NCBI GenBank assembly: GCA_905178155.1
Contig: CAJINV010000002.1
Coordinates: 9,373,412 to 9,437,411 of the forward strand
DNA length: 64,000 nt
Direction of reading: 5' to 3'
Origin: Amoebophrya sp. A120
Lineage: Eukaryota > Sar > Dinophyceae > Syndiniales > Amoebophryaceae
The translations under genes and the position numbers were made by a program. The notes beneath the pieces were generated by a model. The model did no database searches, was not told the origin of the DNA, and saw nothing but the letters and a program-made list of their open reading frames with translations. Of the stretch, positions 47,205-58,564 are shown in pieces; positions within the stretch are counted from its first letter, which is position 1, and each line of letters starts with the position of its first letter.

Positions 47205-50200
47205 ATGACCTCCCCGTTGTCCACCGGTCCAGCCACCGCGTTCCTGCGCCAACTACCCGTCGCAGCGAAGGAGGGGGGTGTGCTCGTCACCCGTGACAAT
47301 TTTGACCGGCTGAAGCCTCTGAAGAACTTTGACGAATTGTTGGCGCAGGCGAGCGATGATATCCCGGCTTTTGACGTCAAAGCCTTTCAGGAGGTGAACC
47401 AGCTGTCGGACGAAGCTGCTGACAGTAACAAAACGAAAAGCAAGAATAAAAGCAGTGACTTCTCTTCGGTGACTGCTCCTCATGAGCTCAATTCATCTCT
47501 CCAGCGGGCCATTCGGGACGCTTCGGGCGGCGGCCCTGCTGCGCAGCCGACTCTTGTCCGTGGGGCGAAGAAGAACCAAAACAAGCCAAAGAGGACTGTG
47601 AACGGCAAGCCAGTGAAAGAGATCTTGGACAATATAGCGAAGAAAAATCAGCAAGCAGGCGCTGCGGGCCAGATCGATTTTTGCGGAGTTACACTCGCAG
47701 CGAATAAAAATAGTAGTGCGTTTCATAAGAACACGCCAACATTTTTATCGTAAGGAAAAATCCCCCCTCCCCATATCGAAAACGTATCCGTCTGAAAATT
47801 TGCGATGCGCATTTGCGACCTCAAATCCTGTCTGTCTTGCAAGAAGGCAAGTCCAGAAAGCGTTCCGCATTTTGCAGGCGGTTTGTCATGCTGTTTGGCT
47901 TAGAGCATACACGTTTGTCATGCTAGGCGCCTACGTCAAAACCTCTCGACTGAGGCTTGACATATGCCTGCACTCCTCTACTGCAAGACAAATCTGATTT
48001 GTGTATGGAAATCCAGCATCAGAAACTTCGTTTCGATATGGGGAGGGGGGATTTTTCCTTTTGATAATTTTACCGCGTCACGCCGGACCATATTCTCCTG
48101 GACACGCATATGGATGTGTCAGGATCGAAATCGACAAAATCGAAATAATTTGTGATGCATAAAATGTAGGACACTGAAGGCCTGCATTGGGGAGCAGGCA
48201 AATGAGACCGATTGCAAGCCTGTTTAGGGAGAGGCGATATGCTGCCAGAGTAGCACGACAGGAGCAACCTTCTTTGCCCAAACAGCATGACAGACTGGAT
48301 GTGGGTGCTCCCGGAATTTGTCATGCGCCACTTGGAAACTGAGGCTCCAACTGGCATCGATTTTGTGCGTCACAAATTTTTCGACTTTGTCCATTTCGAT
48401 TCTGACACTTCCATAACGCAGCTGGAGCGTGCCAGGAAGGCCGTAGCGACGGTGGAAGAAAAACAGAACCTCGCGAAACAGTTGCGAGAGGAAAAGAAGA
48501 GTACAAAAAATTCGAAAGCGGGAGTTCTTGCCCATAGTAGTACGAAGGAGAAGAACTCGCATCAAGATGAACTGGCCAACTTTGCAGAGATGTGGCGCGC
48601 GCGCGACAAGGCCTTGACGGAGCTCGAGGAACTCGGAATGCTCGACGGCGAGGAGTTGTTGCGCAAAGCAGACCGGCCCGAGTATTCCTACTACAACGGA
48701 GCAACGATGATGGGAGGTGGCATTCCGATAGCGCCTGGCCAGAAGCCTGCTTCCGCGGAGGATGGCAAAAACCCGAGTCGGCTGTTCTCGTACGCGCTGA
48801 ACTTCAAGCGGATCGAGGAGTTGTTGTCCAACGAGGCCCTCCGATTGCAGGACCGCCTGGACGCCATGGAAGAGAAGCAGATGCAGCAGTCCGATGAAAC
48901 CGAGGGGGGAGTCAACGCGCTGCTGCCCTCCCTTAGCGTGGAGGTGCGGACCCTCGTGGGCGACCTGTGCTTCCACATGAAGCAGGCGGCCTTCACGGAG
49001 ACCAATGGGGTCTACCACGAGAAGAACTACACCGATAGTGCTGCCACAACCCCGGCCGCGGCGGGAAACAAGAGAAAGGATAAAGCAACATCCCGTGCTG
49101 AGGATCTTCACGCGTCCGCGGGGAGATCTTCGCCAACTTTTAGCGACAGCACGACGACCAAGACTGGCACAACTCTAGTGAAGAAGGCAAAGCAAGTGAA
49201 AACCATCACGCTGGCAGACTATTTCAACCACTCCGTCGAACCGCACGCCCACACAAAAGCGCCGCGGCGCGCCGACAAAATGAGCTTGGACGTGGAACTG
49301 CAGCATTTTACCCGCGTCAGCCTCGAAGAAAAACTTTTGAAGCTGTTCGAGATCCTGCTGTGTGGGCGTGAGGGCATTTTGGAATTGGCGGAATTCGCGA
49401 TGACAGCTACTACGGGCGAACAAACCTCCACGCAGGTGCAAATCACGAATGGGAACAAGAATGATGACGTCGCATCCGGGAGTTCCTCCTCTCGCAGCCC
49501 CTTCTTCTCTCCTCCATCCCGCAGCACCCCGGGTTCGCAAGCAGATAATAACAGCCCTCTCGAGGGCAGCATAGTCAAAATCAGAGGAAAATTCCCCCAC
49601 ATGCTGCCAACCCCAACCACGGAGGACCGCCGCGCGCAAGAAACGAATTTCAGTGACGCGTCTTTGAAGCTGGAGGACTACTGGGACATTGGGGTGGCGC
49701 AAACGACCGCGTTTCATGACGTGTTGATCCGCCTGGTCGCAAACTACTTTTCCGATCTGGAGCAGCAGAAGCGCGATGTGGCCGCTACTTCCTCCAAGAA
49801 GAACAACAAACCTAACTTCCTCGACTACCACGTGAACGACACGATTGACGCGCTGAACCGCCAAACTATGAACAGTCGTCTCTCAGTCTCCGAAAAGTGT
49901 CGCAAGGACTTTGCGCGGCGGGGAGAAGGTCTCGCGACCGCGAGCTTGCTGACGTCGGGGTTGCTGCACCTGTTTTTGTTGCACGACGCAGTGGTGCGGA
50001 AAATGATTCAACCCGCTCGGTGCTTGAGCGCCAGAAAAGAACCGTGTATCAAATTGAAGGAGTCGAAGGACAAAGGCATCGGCAAGAATGGCAAGAAAAG
50101 CAAGTCCTTCGAACGGATGGAAGTTCCTCCCCCGGATCTGAAGAAACTGAAAACGGGTGACTTGTTCCGCATTGTATCAAAAGTAAAAATGTCTGGGTCT

Positions 50201-53175
50201 GGAAACTTGTGATGCTGAGTGGCGTCTCATGATGAGGCTAAAGATGCTGGCTCAGCATGACAAGTTTCTGAGCTCCTAGGTGTTGCCTATTCCGCATGAC
50301 AAACTGCGCTTCTGCATCACAGAAAAACGGAGCTTGTGGGTAACGTGCATGACAGATTTAAGAGTCATGCCAGACAAGCATGACAAACATGAATTCTTCC
50401 AGACCCAGACATTTTTACAGTTGATACATTGGCAGCGTTCACCGAACCTACGGCTGGCGGTGTCTCCCCTACAACGACACCCGCGCACTGCTGTATGGAT
50501 GTGTCAGGATCGAAATCGACAAAATCGAAAAATTTGTGATGCATAAAATGTACGGCACTGGAGACCTGTATTGGGGAGCAGGCAAATGAGACCGATCGTA
50601 AGCCTGACTAGGGGTATGCAATGTGCTGCCAGAGTAGCACGACAGGAGCAGTCTTCTTTGCCTAAACAGCATGACAAACTGGATTTCGGTTCTACCCAAA
50701 TTTGTCATGCGCCACTTGGAAACTGGATTACAAGTGGCATCCATTTTATGCATGGCAAATCATTTCAACTTTGACGATTTCGATCCTGACATTCCCATAT
50801 GCTGCTGCACTTGACCGACGAGGACTTCGAGGCGGGAAGCTTGGTGCCGTCGTCGGTGCTACAAAAAATAGCCGAAGCACAGGAAATATCCTGTGCAAAA
50901 GTATCGTACTCGTAGTAATTGCAGTTATGCATTACAAACCTCTTTCTCATAGGCAAATCCGCATTACAAATTTAATTTGTAATGCTGGGCCAATTTGTAT
51001 TGCAATTTATACTAGTACGATACTTTTGCATTTCATAGGAAACTCAGAAGAACAAGGAGTCAACTTCCGCGATGATGACGGGCACGAATAATTCTTTGCC
51101 GGGCAAAGGAAATAAAGGGAAAAAGGGGAAGAAGGCCGCGAAGCAAAAAGAGCTCGAACAAGAGGTGAGGCAAATGATCGAGGACACTATACTGTACGAA
51201 AAAAAAAGCCGGCAAACAGCCTGGAAACAGTCCAGCTTGCGCATCTACGCTTGTGTCACGCTCCCGACGGAAATAACGACTTCTTCTTCTTCAGCCTCCT
51301 CTTCCACGACGACGGGTTATAACTGCAACCCTGCAGACGCTCTTGCGGACTTTGACGCTTTGCTAGAGGCCAGCACGGATCTAGCGCCACCAGCGGCTCG
51401 GGACTACAAGATTGTTGGCTATGTGATCCTACCCACCAGTGCCACGAAATGGAACCCGCGTCTCGACCAAATGATCGCTGCCGGAGACCGAACAGGATCA
51501 TATAACGGGAAGAAGCCCGCTCCGGGCCAGACGCAGGTGTGGTTTTCGCCAGACGAGACGTCGGTAGCTATGTGGATCGAGGCCGAAGATCGCAGCAAGG
51601 CGTCGGGTATGGATATCCTCGCCCTGCGCGAAGAAAAAATGCAGGAGGTCGACCTCGATTACCGACATGATCCGCATGCAGGAGCTCGAGCGCGACTCCC
51701 GGGTCAACAAATCCAGACGAACATGATGAGCATTACGGCGGCGACAGAGTAAAACGATTTTTCCTCCTGTGATTTGATGAAAAACGTTGTTGTTTTCACC
51801 AACCGTTATATTTTTGATGATACTTGCCTAAATCAGTACACTTGTTGCGAATATTGACCTGCCAGGAGCTTACTCGCAAGAATAAGACAACAGCTGCCTG
51901 AAAAAAATCATAATCACCCTCACCCGCGAATTCTGCAGGTTTGCGAAGCTGATCAGCAACCGAAAGCAACTGGCACTGAAGCAGATCGAGTGGTTTCGGC
52001 GAACCTTCCCGGAGCTGCCCCTTTTCAACAACACCTTGTTCCACATGTTGCGCACGGTCCTGCAAGGGTGCACCCTGGATTTCCGGTACCTCGGCCTAAA
52101 GACGGTGTGGCAGAGACTCGCGATGACGTATCGAGCTCCACCGCAAGCGTCCGATAATTCCAAAGCTGGCTCGTTAAAGGACCGAGACGTGAAAGGCGAG
52201 AAGGGCGCGAAGGACAAAGGTAGCAAGGGGCGTGGCAAGAACAAAAAAAACGAGGAGCCCAAGAAGAACGAACAGTCGACCAGGAATCCATGGATGTACA
52301 ACTCTGGCGGTGAAGCTTCACCATCTGGGTGGGGCACGTGGTCGTCATATAATTACGAAAGAACGCATGATCCCCGAACCAACGGCGCAACTGGCTCGGG
52401 AACGAACAGCCCAACCGACGTCGAGTCTCCGCCCGTGGTGAACTTTTCCGCGCTCCAAAACCACAAAGACACCCGGGCGATTTCTGGCGCCTCGCCACTG
52501 TGGCGCTTCTGTCCTGCGGAAATCGTATCGGGTGTCGGCGCAGGCGGGGTTTCTCTCAGCACCAATTTGAACGACTTTCGCAATTTCTACGATTACGCCG
52601 ACCAGCTGCAGAAAATGATTTTGAACAAGGACCAGAACCGGGCCCGAAATTCAAGTTACGACGACAATCAACAACGCCACGACGATAGTGATTACTTCTA
52701 CGGCAATGTTGCAGGAGAGGGCATAGACGACGACGTCTATAGCGAGGACCAAATAAATCAGGAACACGAACAACACAAATCCGTAGACCAGCTGCAGTTC
52801 ACACTCGCGATTGCGGATGCGCAATCCCTTGTGGAACAGCAAGAAGCGAACCCGCCTGGCGGGTGGAATCCGTATCGCGACGGAGCCGGTCTGCCCCCCG
52901 ATGCTCAACAGGTCCTTGCTGATGTTGTACCTCCGGAGTTTTTAGATGGTCAGCGTGCCCACTTGTTGCGGCACAATGCTCTCGCGCATGCCAGAGCGCT
53001 CGGGGCCGAAGAGAGGGAGAGACACGGACGCGGGCACTGGGGACTCGATGGCCAATGGCATGAGGATGATCACTTCTCCGATGAGGATGAGGACGACTAT
53101 TCAATGGATGATGATTATAATTACCATTGGGCACAAATGCTACAAGACGAGCTCGGCATCGAGTTCTTTGGTTGA
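47205..53175 (+). CDS. Large unknown protein, 1,472 aa, seven exons
   Basis: The exon model is 47205-47745, 48072-48108, 48421-50174, 50432-50493, 50805-50886, 51043-51748 and 51939-53175. The sum of 4419 nt is a multiple of three. Five introns are introners of four families; the last (51749-51938) is GT-AG and bypasses an in-frame stop at 51750-51752. The start is the ATG at 47205. The protein has a basic, disordered N-terminal third and helical, charged segments (LERARKAVATVEEKQNLAKQ and NFKRIEELLSNEALRLQDRL). These are followed by a conserved-looking helical block (LSLEEKLLKLFEILL-like, then ATASLLTSGLLHLFLLHD). Later come a Lys-rich linker, WFRRTFPELPLFNNTLFHML, and a very acidic Asp/Glu/Tyr/His tail. 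Asp/Glu tails and Lys-rich linkers suggest a nuclear or RNA-associated scaffold, but I recognise no domain and do not assign a function. Confidence 0.8.
47746..48066. mobile_element. Introner, family B
   Basis: 321 bp; TATCGTAAGGAAAAATCCCC start and GGATTTTTCCTTTTGATA end; duplication ATTTT at 47741-47745 and 48067-48071. Internal motifs TTTGTCATGC and AATCTGATTTGTGTA are present. Confidence 0.93.
48109..48415. mobile_element. Introner, family C
   Basis: 307 bp. Starts TATGGATGTGTCAGGATCGA and ends TTTCGATTCTGACACTTCCATA (inverted, imperfect); duplication ACGCA at 48104-48108 and 48416-48420. Only a 37-bp exon lies between it and the preceding family B copy; splicing yields PDHILLDTQLERARK. 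Confidence 0.92.
50175..50426. mobile_element. Introner, family A
   Basis: 252 bp; TATCAAAAGTAAAAATGTCT start, CATTTTTACAGTTGATA end; duplication CATTG at 50170-50174 and 50427-50431. Splicing joins GDLFRIGSVHRTYG. Confidence 0.93.
50494..50799. mobile_element. Introner, family C
   Basis: 306 bp; TATGGATGTGTCAGGATCGA start, CGATCCTGACATTCCCATA end; duplication TGCTG at 50489-50493 and 50800-50804. The left half is nearly identical to the copy at 48109, which points to recent activity. Confidence 0.93.
50887..51037. mobile_element. Introner, family D
   Basis: 151 bp; TATCCTGTGCAAAAGTATCG start, CGATACTTTTGCATTTCATA end; duplication GGAAA at 50882-50886 and 51038-51042. Splicing joins IAEAQETQKNKES. 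Confidence 0.92.
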
Positions 53176-53649
53176 TGCACTAAGAAGTTTAGTATTTTTT
53201 CCGTGGAACTTACAACTTGTCTGTCTTCACCTGAGCACACGGCGACATGGAGATGGTTGAACGCGTTTTGCTTTTGTTTTGTGATCTCTTTATTAATAAA
53301 TTTGGGTTCATGGGTTTTGGGGTCTAGGTACAAGACATCCCCATTTTTATATCATCAAAAACGATTTCCAAGAAACTCAAGGGATCAAATACGGGAAGAA
53401 AAGACAACTAAAAAGACCAACCAACAAAAAAACTTTCTGAATGTATTAAAACCACTGAACATGGATACCACTTGCGCGGGGACGATCCTACAAAAAAAAC
53501 ACCTGTGATTTCTAATTTCAAACAACATCGTGAATTCCAAATTCCCAAGATGACAAAAATTCTTTTTGATTATCGGATTCATTCCTTCTTTCTTTCTGGT
53601 CGTGTCTGGGTATGATTCAAATTTGTCGTAGATCCGATTCCAGATTATC

Positions 53650-53671
53650 CTTTCTTTCTTTCTTTCTTTCT
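53650..53671. repeat. TTTC microsatellite
   Basis: Five to six TTTC units in a row. A shorter TTTC run lies at 53586-53596, inside an imperfect ~80-bp repeat that includes ATGACTCAAATTGTC-like sequence. Confidence 0.8.
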
Positions 53672-53874
53672 TGTCATGTCAGGGCATGACTCAAATTGTC
53701 TCATAGGTCCGGTCCGAGATTGTCTGTCTTTCTTGTTCATAAATATCCATCATCAAGTTATGTATAATTTTCTCTCAAAAGATAAATTTGAATGATGGAA
53801 TCAATGAATGGAGATCAAGATTGAAATTGATAAGTCGGTCTCATTTCGGTGTTTGGTTCATATGTGTGTCTGGG

Positions 53875-54220
53875 GATGTTATCAAGACAAATAAATCTCA
53901 TTTTTTTTGATCCGATAAATCTTATTCTTCTCTCGATTGGAAATAAGAAAATAAAAATCTTAGATTATCTTTTGAGAGAAAATGATTTGATGATGGAAAT
54001 CAATGATACGCCCATGAATAATCTCTGATTGAATCTTCGAAAAATTTGATGTTATCAAGCCAAATAAATCTCGTTTTTTTTGATCCGATAAATCTTGTTC
54101 TTCTCTCGATTGGAAATAAGAAAATAAAAATCTTAGATTATCTTTTGAGAGAAAATGATTTGATGATGGAAATCAATGATACACCCATGAATAATCTCTG
54201 ATTGAATCTTCGAAAAATTT
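53875..54220. repeat. 173-bp tandem duplication
   Basis: Copy 1 is 53875-54047 and copy 2 is 54048-54220. Both start GATGTTATCAAG and end TTCGAAAAATTTGA; they differ at only a few bases (for example AAGACAA against AAGCCAA, and GATACGCCC against GATACACCC). Noncoding. Confidence 0.9.
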
Positions 54221-54916
54221 GAGAGAATCATTTTCAGATATGATCAGAAAGAAAAAAAAAATCTGAATTTATTCTCCTGGAATAAATTTCAGAAAAAATT
54301 CTTTCAATCATTTTCTTCATAATTTCTTTTCTCGGAATTCGATCCAGAAATCAGGAAAATTCTAAAAAATATTGGATTTCCCAGGAAAATTTTTAAAAAT
54401 CCATGATTTCTTTGTTTATTATCTCCGAGATTTCGAGAATTAATAATAATATTAATATATGATCCTCGAAAAATCCGATATCCCGAGAATGATCTATTAT
54501 ATTCTCATATTTGGAAAATATCATCGATTGCAACCCGATAATCATAATTTTTCATCCGAGAATCTATTGTACGACCGGAATTTATTGAATTTCAATTTCC
54601 CATTAATTTAAGAAATTAATTTATTACCCCATTCCATTAATCTTTCTGGATGATTTTTGGATTTAATCGATAATCGATTCCATTCCGGGTGAAATCCTGA
54701 AAAATCAGAAATTACATCTTCAAAATTTTGGAATTTTTGTTAAAACAAGAAAATCCTCGAAAAATATTGAAATATTTCCAATACATTATGATCCATACAT
54801 TGATTTTCATAATCTCATACTACATGATGAGATGACTCTAAAAAATTCTCAGACTTTTATCTTTGAATGTGATCCTCATTCCATTTCCAATCGAATCCCT
54901 TAATCTTCATTTGAAA

Positions 54917-54966
54917 TTGCGCAGCCAATGCCAACATTGTTAACAATGTTGGCATTGGCTGCGCAA
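54917..54966. repeat. Perfect 50-bp palindrome without spacer
   Basis: Two 25-base arms meet at GTT/AAC between 54941 and 54942. The left arm starts TTGCGCAGCCAATGCC. There is no mismatch and no loop. It stands at the sharp edge between the very AT-rich core and more mixed sequence. Confidence 0.95.
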
Positions 54967-55323
54967 GCGCACTGCATGCGCCTACACAGCCAAAAAATGA
55001 GAATCTCGACATCAATCCGAAATTTTGGAAAAAATATTTTCGTGGGGAAACATGAAAGAACTCATCCGTTTGCTTCTCTTTGTGTCAATCTGATTCTTAG
55101 CAAGAAAGTGTTTTCTTTTGGTGTGATTTTCCCTTCGCAACAGCCAATCTCTCTGTTTCATTTCTAGGTTCTGTTTCTGTAGGTAGTTCCGTCATAGACT
55201 AAGTAATCCGAATTTGTTTTTTTATTGCTTCTCTGAGATTCATAAAACTCGATGGTGTTCGAACGCAACACTTCAATCCTCATCGTAATCTTCTAGCAGC
55301 TTGAGTCGAAAAAATTCGTCCCT

Positions 55324-57143
55324 TCACCTCTGCATTCCGAAGATGTTTGCCCCGCGTCGGTTGAGAATGAAGCACAGTTCCTTGCAAGTGACCGTGTTCT
55401 TGCCTTTCAGATCCAGGAGGCAGTGCAGGTCGTGCAGGATCTCGGACATCAACTCGTTGAAGGTTTCTTCGATCATGGGGTAGGCGTTGGTCGCCAGCCG
55501 CCGCACCCCGCCCCGCCGCGCCAGGCGGCGGATGCCCGCGCGGGAGAGTTTCTTGTGTTGCTCGATGTTGTTGAACCCGAGGTTCTTCATCATCTCGTCG
55601 CGCTGCTGGTGGTAGCCCTGGCTCTGCAGGAACGTATCAACTGCAAAAATGTCTGGGTCTGAAAGGATGCGAACTTGCCATGCGTGTTGCGGATCATACA
55701 AAAATGTGTGTTGCGCGACTTGCAAAGGGTGCTAAGAGGGCATTTCTCATGCAGAATAGGCATCACCAAGGGGCTGCAGAACCTGTGATGCTATGCCCTG
55801 CATTCCAGCCTTGGTGTTGGTGGAGCTTGGAAAAACTGCATGAAAAATCTCGGAATCTTCCAGACCCAGACATATTTGCAATCCATAGAACGCGGGGTCG
55901 AGCAGCTCCTCGTAGGTCGGCTTCGGCTGGTCCTCCCGCTTCACGAGCGGGTTCTTCCGGTGCATCCGCGGCATGAAACTGCCGAAGCTGGGGCCCACCG
56001 CCTCGTAGGTGGCGCCGTACCGGGACGCCCGCCCCCGCCCGCTCTTGTAATCTTCCGGAATGCCGTGCCCCCACGTGGAGCGGTCGGCCTCGGGCACGTC
56101 GTTGTAGCCCCAGGTGGGCGGCGCGCGGTTCTTGGGCAACGGCGTGGACACGATCTCCTCGTCCTTTTCCTCCTCGTCCACGTCCATCGGGTCGTCGTCG
56201 ATATCGCCCTCCTGATTGTAATATCAAATGCCAATATGTCTGGGTCTGGAAGAGTGTTAACTTGTCATGCAGGTTTTCCACGACCCAGGAGGTCTGGAAT
56301 GCGGGACCTAGCATGACAGACTCTGTGAGGTCTCTGCCATGCCTATCCTGCGTGAGAAACTCCCTCCCAACTTGGTCCAAAGTGGACAGCTTTTCGCACT
56401 CATACAACACAAATATTTGCATGGTTCGGATTTAGCATGACAAGTTGCAATCTTCCAGACCCAGACATATTTGCAATGCATATGTAAACATCGTTGGTCC
56501 CAAAAAAACCGCCAGTTCTGGCTGCACTCTTTTTATTTTCGTCCTGCTCGTCCGTCTTCGTTTCTCCAAACGACCCGCCGAAGAGATCGTTTTCTGCCTG
56601 CTGCCGGCGCTCCTCGTTTTTCCTCTGCGCCTCTCGGAACTGATCGAAGACACTCTTTTTCTGCTGCTTCTTCTTGTCACTCTTCTTGCCGCTCTCCTGT
56701 GATGGAAAGTATTCCCTGAAAATCTTCAACCATCCCCAGCATCGCCATCCACTCTGTACATGCCTAGAAAAGTAGGAGCCGACTTTGGTTGCTCCATATT
56801 TTGCATGATCAATCTTCACTGGGGATGGTTGATTTTCAAAGAATAGGGAAAACACTGGACTGGCACCGTTTTGCGGTGGTGCAGAACCTGCTAGTTGGTC
56901 CTCTGTATCGAGCTCCGCGAGCAGCCCCTCCATGGGCGCAAACACGTCGTCGATTGTGAAGTTTTTCTGCTTTTGCATTTCTTCTTCCCGAATTCTGCGA
57001 TCCAAAAACGCAACGCCGGTGCTTTCAGGAAATTGTGGAGCAGGCAGGCCCTGTGGTCGGTCGTTGCTGTAGTAAGTATTGTTGCCCGGACGGCTCGAGG
57101 ACGAGGCCGCCCCGCCGCCGGAGGGGGCGAAATCAAAGTTCAT
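55324..57143 (-). CDS. H4-like histone-fold protein with ~310-residue N-terminal extension
   Basis: 384 aa, ATG at 57143. Three introners (55635-55887, 56222-56482, 56710-56845) interrupt it; removing each with 5 bp leaves 1155 nt, a multiple of three. The last 72 residues are H4-like. RAGIRRLARRGGVRR matches the near-invariant H4 alpha-1/L1 segment, then come YPMIEETFNELMSEIL and KGKNTVTCKELCFILNRRGA, in the places of the H4 alpha-2 and alpha-3 helices. The alpha-2/alpha-3 sequence is strongly diverged. The normal Gly/Lys acetylatable tail is replaced by a Gly/Ser/Pro-rich start, a Lys/Gln/Glu coil (KKSDKKKQQKKSVFDQFREA) and an acidic stretch with THG-like motifs (DEEEKDEE, STWGHGIPEDY). It could be a chromatin protein, or a TAF-like factor that uses an H4 fold. 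Dinoflagellate chromatin is unusual, so a divergent histone is notable. Confidence 0.85.
55635..55887. mobile_element. Introner, family A
   Basis: 253 bp; TATCAACTGCAAAAATGTCT start, ACATATTTGCAATCCATA end; duplication GAACG at 55630-55634 and 55888-55892. It sits just before the histone fold; splicing on the - strand joins ELLDPAFLQSQGYHQ. Confidence 0.92.
56222..56482. mobile_element. Introner, family A
   Basis: 261 bp; TATCAAATGCCAATATGTCT start, ACATATTTGCAATGCATA end; duplication TGTAA at 56217-56221 and 56483-56487. Splicing on the - strand joins GTNDVYNQEGDIDDD. Confidence 0.92.
56710..56845. mobile_element. Probable introner, family F
   Basis: 136 bp with inverted ends: left TATTCCCTGAAAATC then TTCAACCATCCCCAG, right CTGGGGATGGTTGATTTTCA then AAGAATA. 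The flanking 5-mers (GAAAG, GGGAA) do not match well. The frame stays open through it, so it may be retained or spliced; it would remove 47 codons including a 5-bp copy. Confidence 0.6.
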
Positions 57144-58564
57144 TTTGATGCTTCTCTAGGGTGGTGTGAATCACCGGTGTTGCAGTTTCACAAGGGGTGC
57201 TTCTGTTTACCAACCTATGGATCATGCTCTCTTCGTTTAGTTGTAGTTGATGTCAGTAGAAAAGTACGATCATCGAGCAAGTCGAATAAGGACCTCCTCA
57301 GCGTTTCTCGGAAAGACAAAGAAGGCAATCGAAAAAGCAAAAAACTCTCGCTCTCGTCATGAACCGCGAGCACAACAAACAGATCGGGCCGAGTTTCTAT
57401 TGCGATTTTGATTTTGTTCGACTTCGAGGAAAGGTTGCATAATCGCTACGCTAGCCGGTGCCTGCCAATCGTGTAGCCCTGTGAGAAGTACTCAAGATCC
57501 TCGTCGTCCGCATCGGTACGGCGCACATCAATCCTACTCAAGCGAATGGAACATCAGAAAACTTGATAAACAACAAAGGAAGTAAGTACTTTTGCTCAAG
57601 CGCGCATTGAAGTGTCCACTACTTCCACACTGGAGCGAAGCACTCAACGTTCTTGAGATATTATCCATTGTAGATGTAGTCGTTTCATTTTCATTTATAT
57701 CGCAACACGTTCAGATACCCATGCTTTCGATTCCATGTTGATGTCATGATGCCTGAGAAGGACAGAGAAATGTGCTGTTCGTATTCGTTCTTTTTCTCTG
57801 CAACTGTATCTCGCTCTCCTTCAATATCATATTTATAAAACAGTCGGAGTAGATGTTGATCGTTAGATTGATTGAGTACCGTGTCAAGGTCGGTCTAGTC
57901 AGCCAGGGGTCTTGTTGGGGGGTAATTTGTTGCTTTTTTTCATCGTCTGCTGCTGTTCTTTTTAAGTATAAGTTACGTTACGGTTACAACCAAATGGAAA
58001 TATACTATAAAACTGCACGAAATTTCCCTAAATAAACATCGATAGTTTCGGTCTGACGGTGTGGATGTACGGTGCGCCTACTAGTAGAGGTTTTCTATCC
58101 ATCGCAACTGCGGGGTCACGTGAAAATCTAGAAGACTGGCGTGGTGCTTCTCTGCACGCCGCTGTTGCAAATTGTGTCAGGGTGTGGCCGACTGTGACTG
58201 TCGCTGAAAATTCATACAAAAAAGTGGCAGCCTGTTCTTTCATATCCAGGGTGCAAGTGATGCTCATCTCAGCTACGCGGCGGGGTAAAAACATCAGTAA
58301 TGAACGGCAACGGAGTTACTATAAACAGGTTTGAAAATAAATGGTCCTTAGCCTTACGCTTACTTCCGCTCACCGAACGCAAACAGGGAAAATAAAAAGG
58401 TGGCAATGTGATTCACGGTTGTTTTTTTTTCGGATACACTTACACGACGACGTATGTCTAAAGTAATAACACCTAACAGCGGACTCGAGAACATACTCCA
58501 TATTGATATTTTTCTACTTTTGGTCCTGCTTTCTGTACAAGTACACCGCAATAGTTCTGGTCCC
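57144..58564. other. Spacer between two - strand genes
   Basis: 1.4 kb, AT-richer than the exons. An ORF on the - strand at 58028-58294 has no family resemblance and I leave it out. No introner ends seen. Confidence 0.5.

Larger units (their letters stand above)
53176..55323. other. AT-rich convergent strand-switch island
   Basis: 2.15 kb with no supported gene. All genes to the left read + and all genes to the right read -, so transcription converges here. Composition drops sharply to AT-rich, with recurrent strings such as GATAATC, AAAATTC and ATTAAT. It contains TTTC microsatellites, a 173-bp tandem duplication and a perfect palindrome. It probably serves for transcript ends or as a cluster boundary (inference). 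Confidence 0.7.

Noticed and set aside
51750-51752. Stop codon as the end of the gene starting at 47205
   Set aside because: A GT-AG intron in matching phase (51749-51938) removes it and joins to an exon that has no start of its own.
1-53175. Bacterial reading of the window (TTG/GTG starts, long ORFs)
   Set aside because: Known families (thioredoxin, rhodopsin, S28, GRWD1, kinase) are all split by introns.
53176-54916. AT-rich island as inserted organelle DNA or contamination
   Set aside because: No recognisable organelle gene, and it sits exactly at the strand switch; I cannot support either idea from sequence alone.
54917-54966. Palindrome as a bacterial-type terminator
   Set aside because: No loop and no following T run, and the context is eukaryotic.
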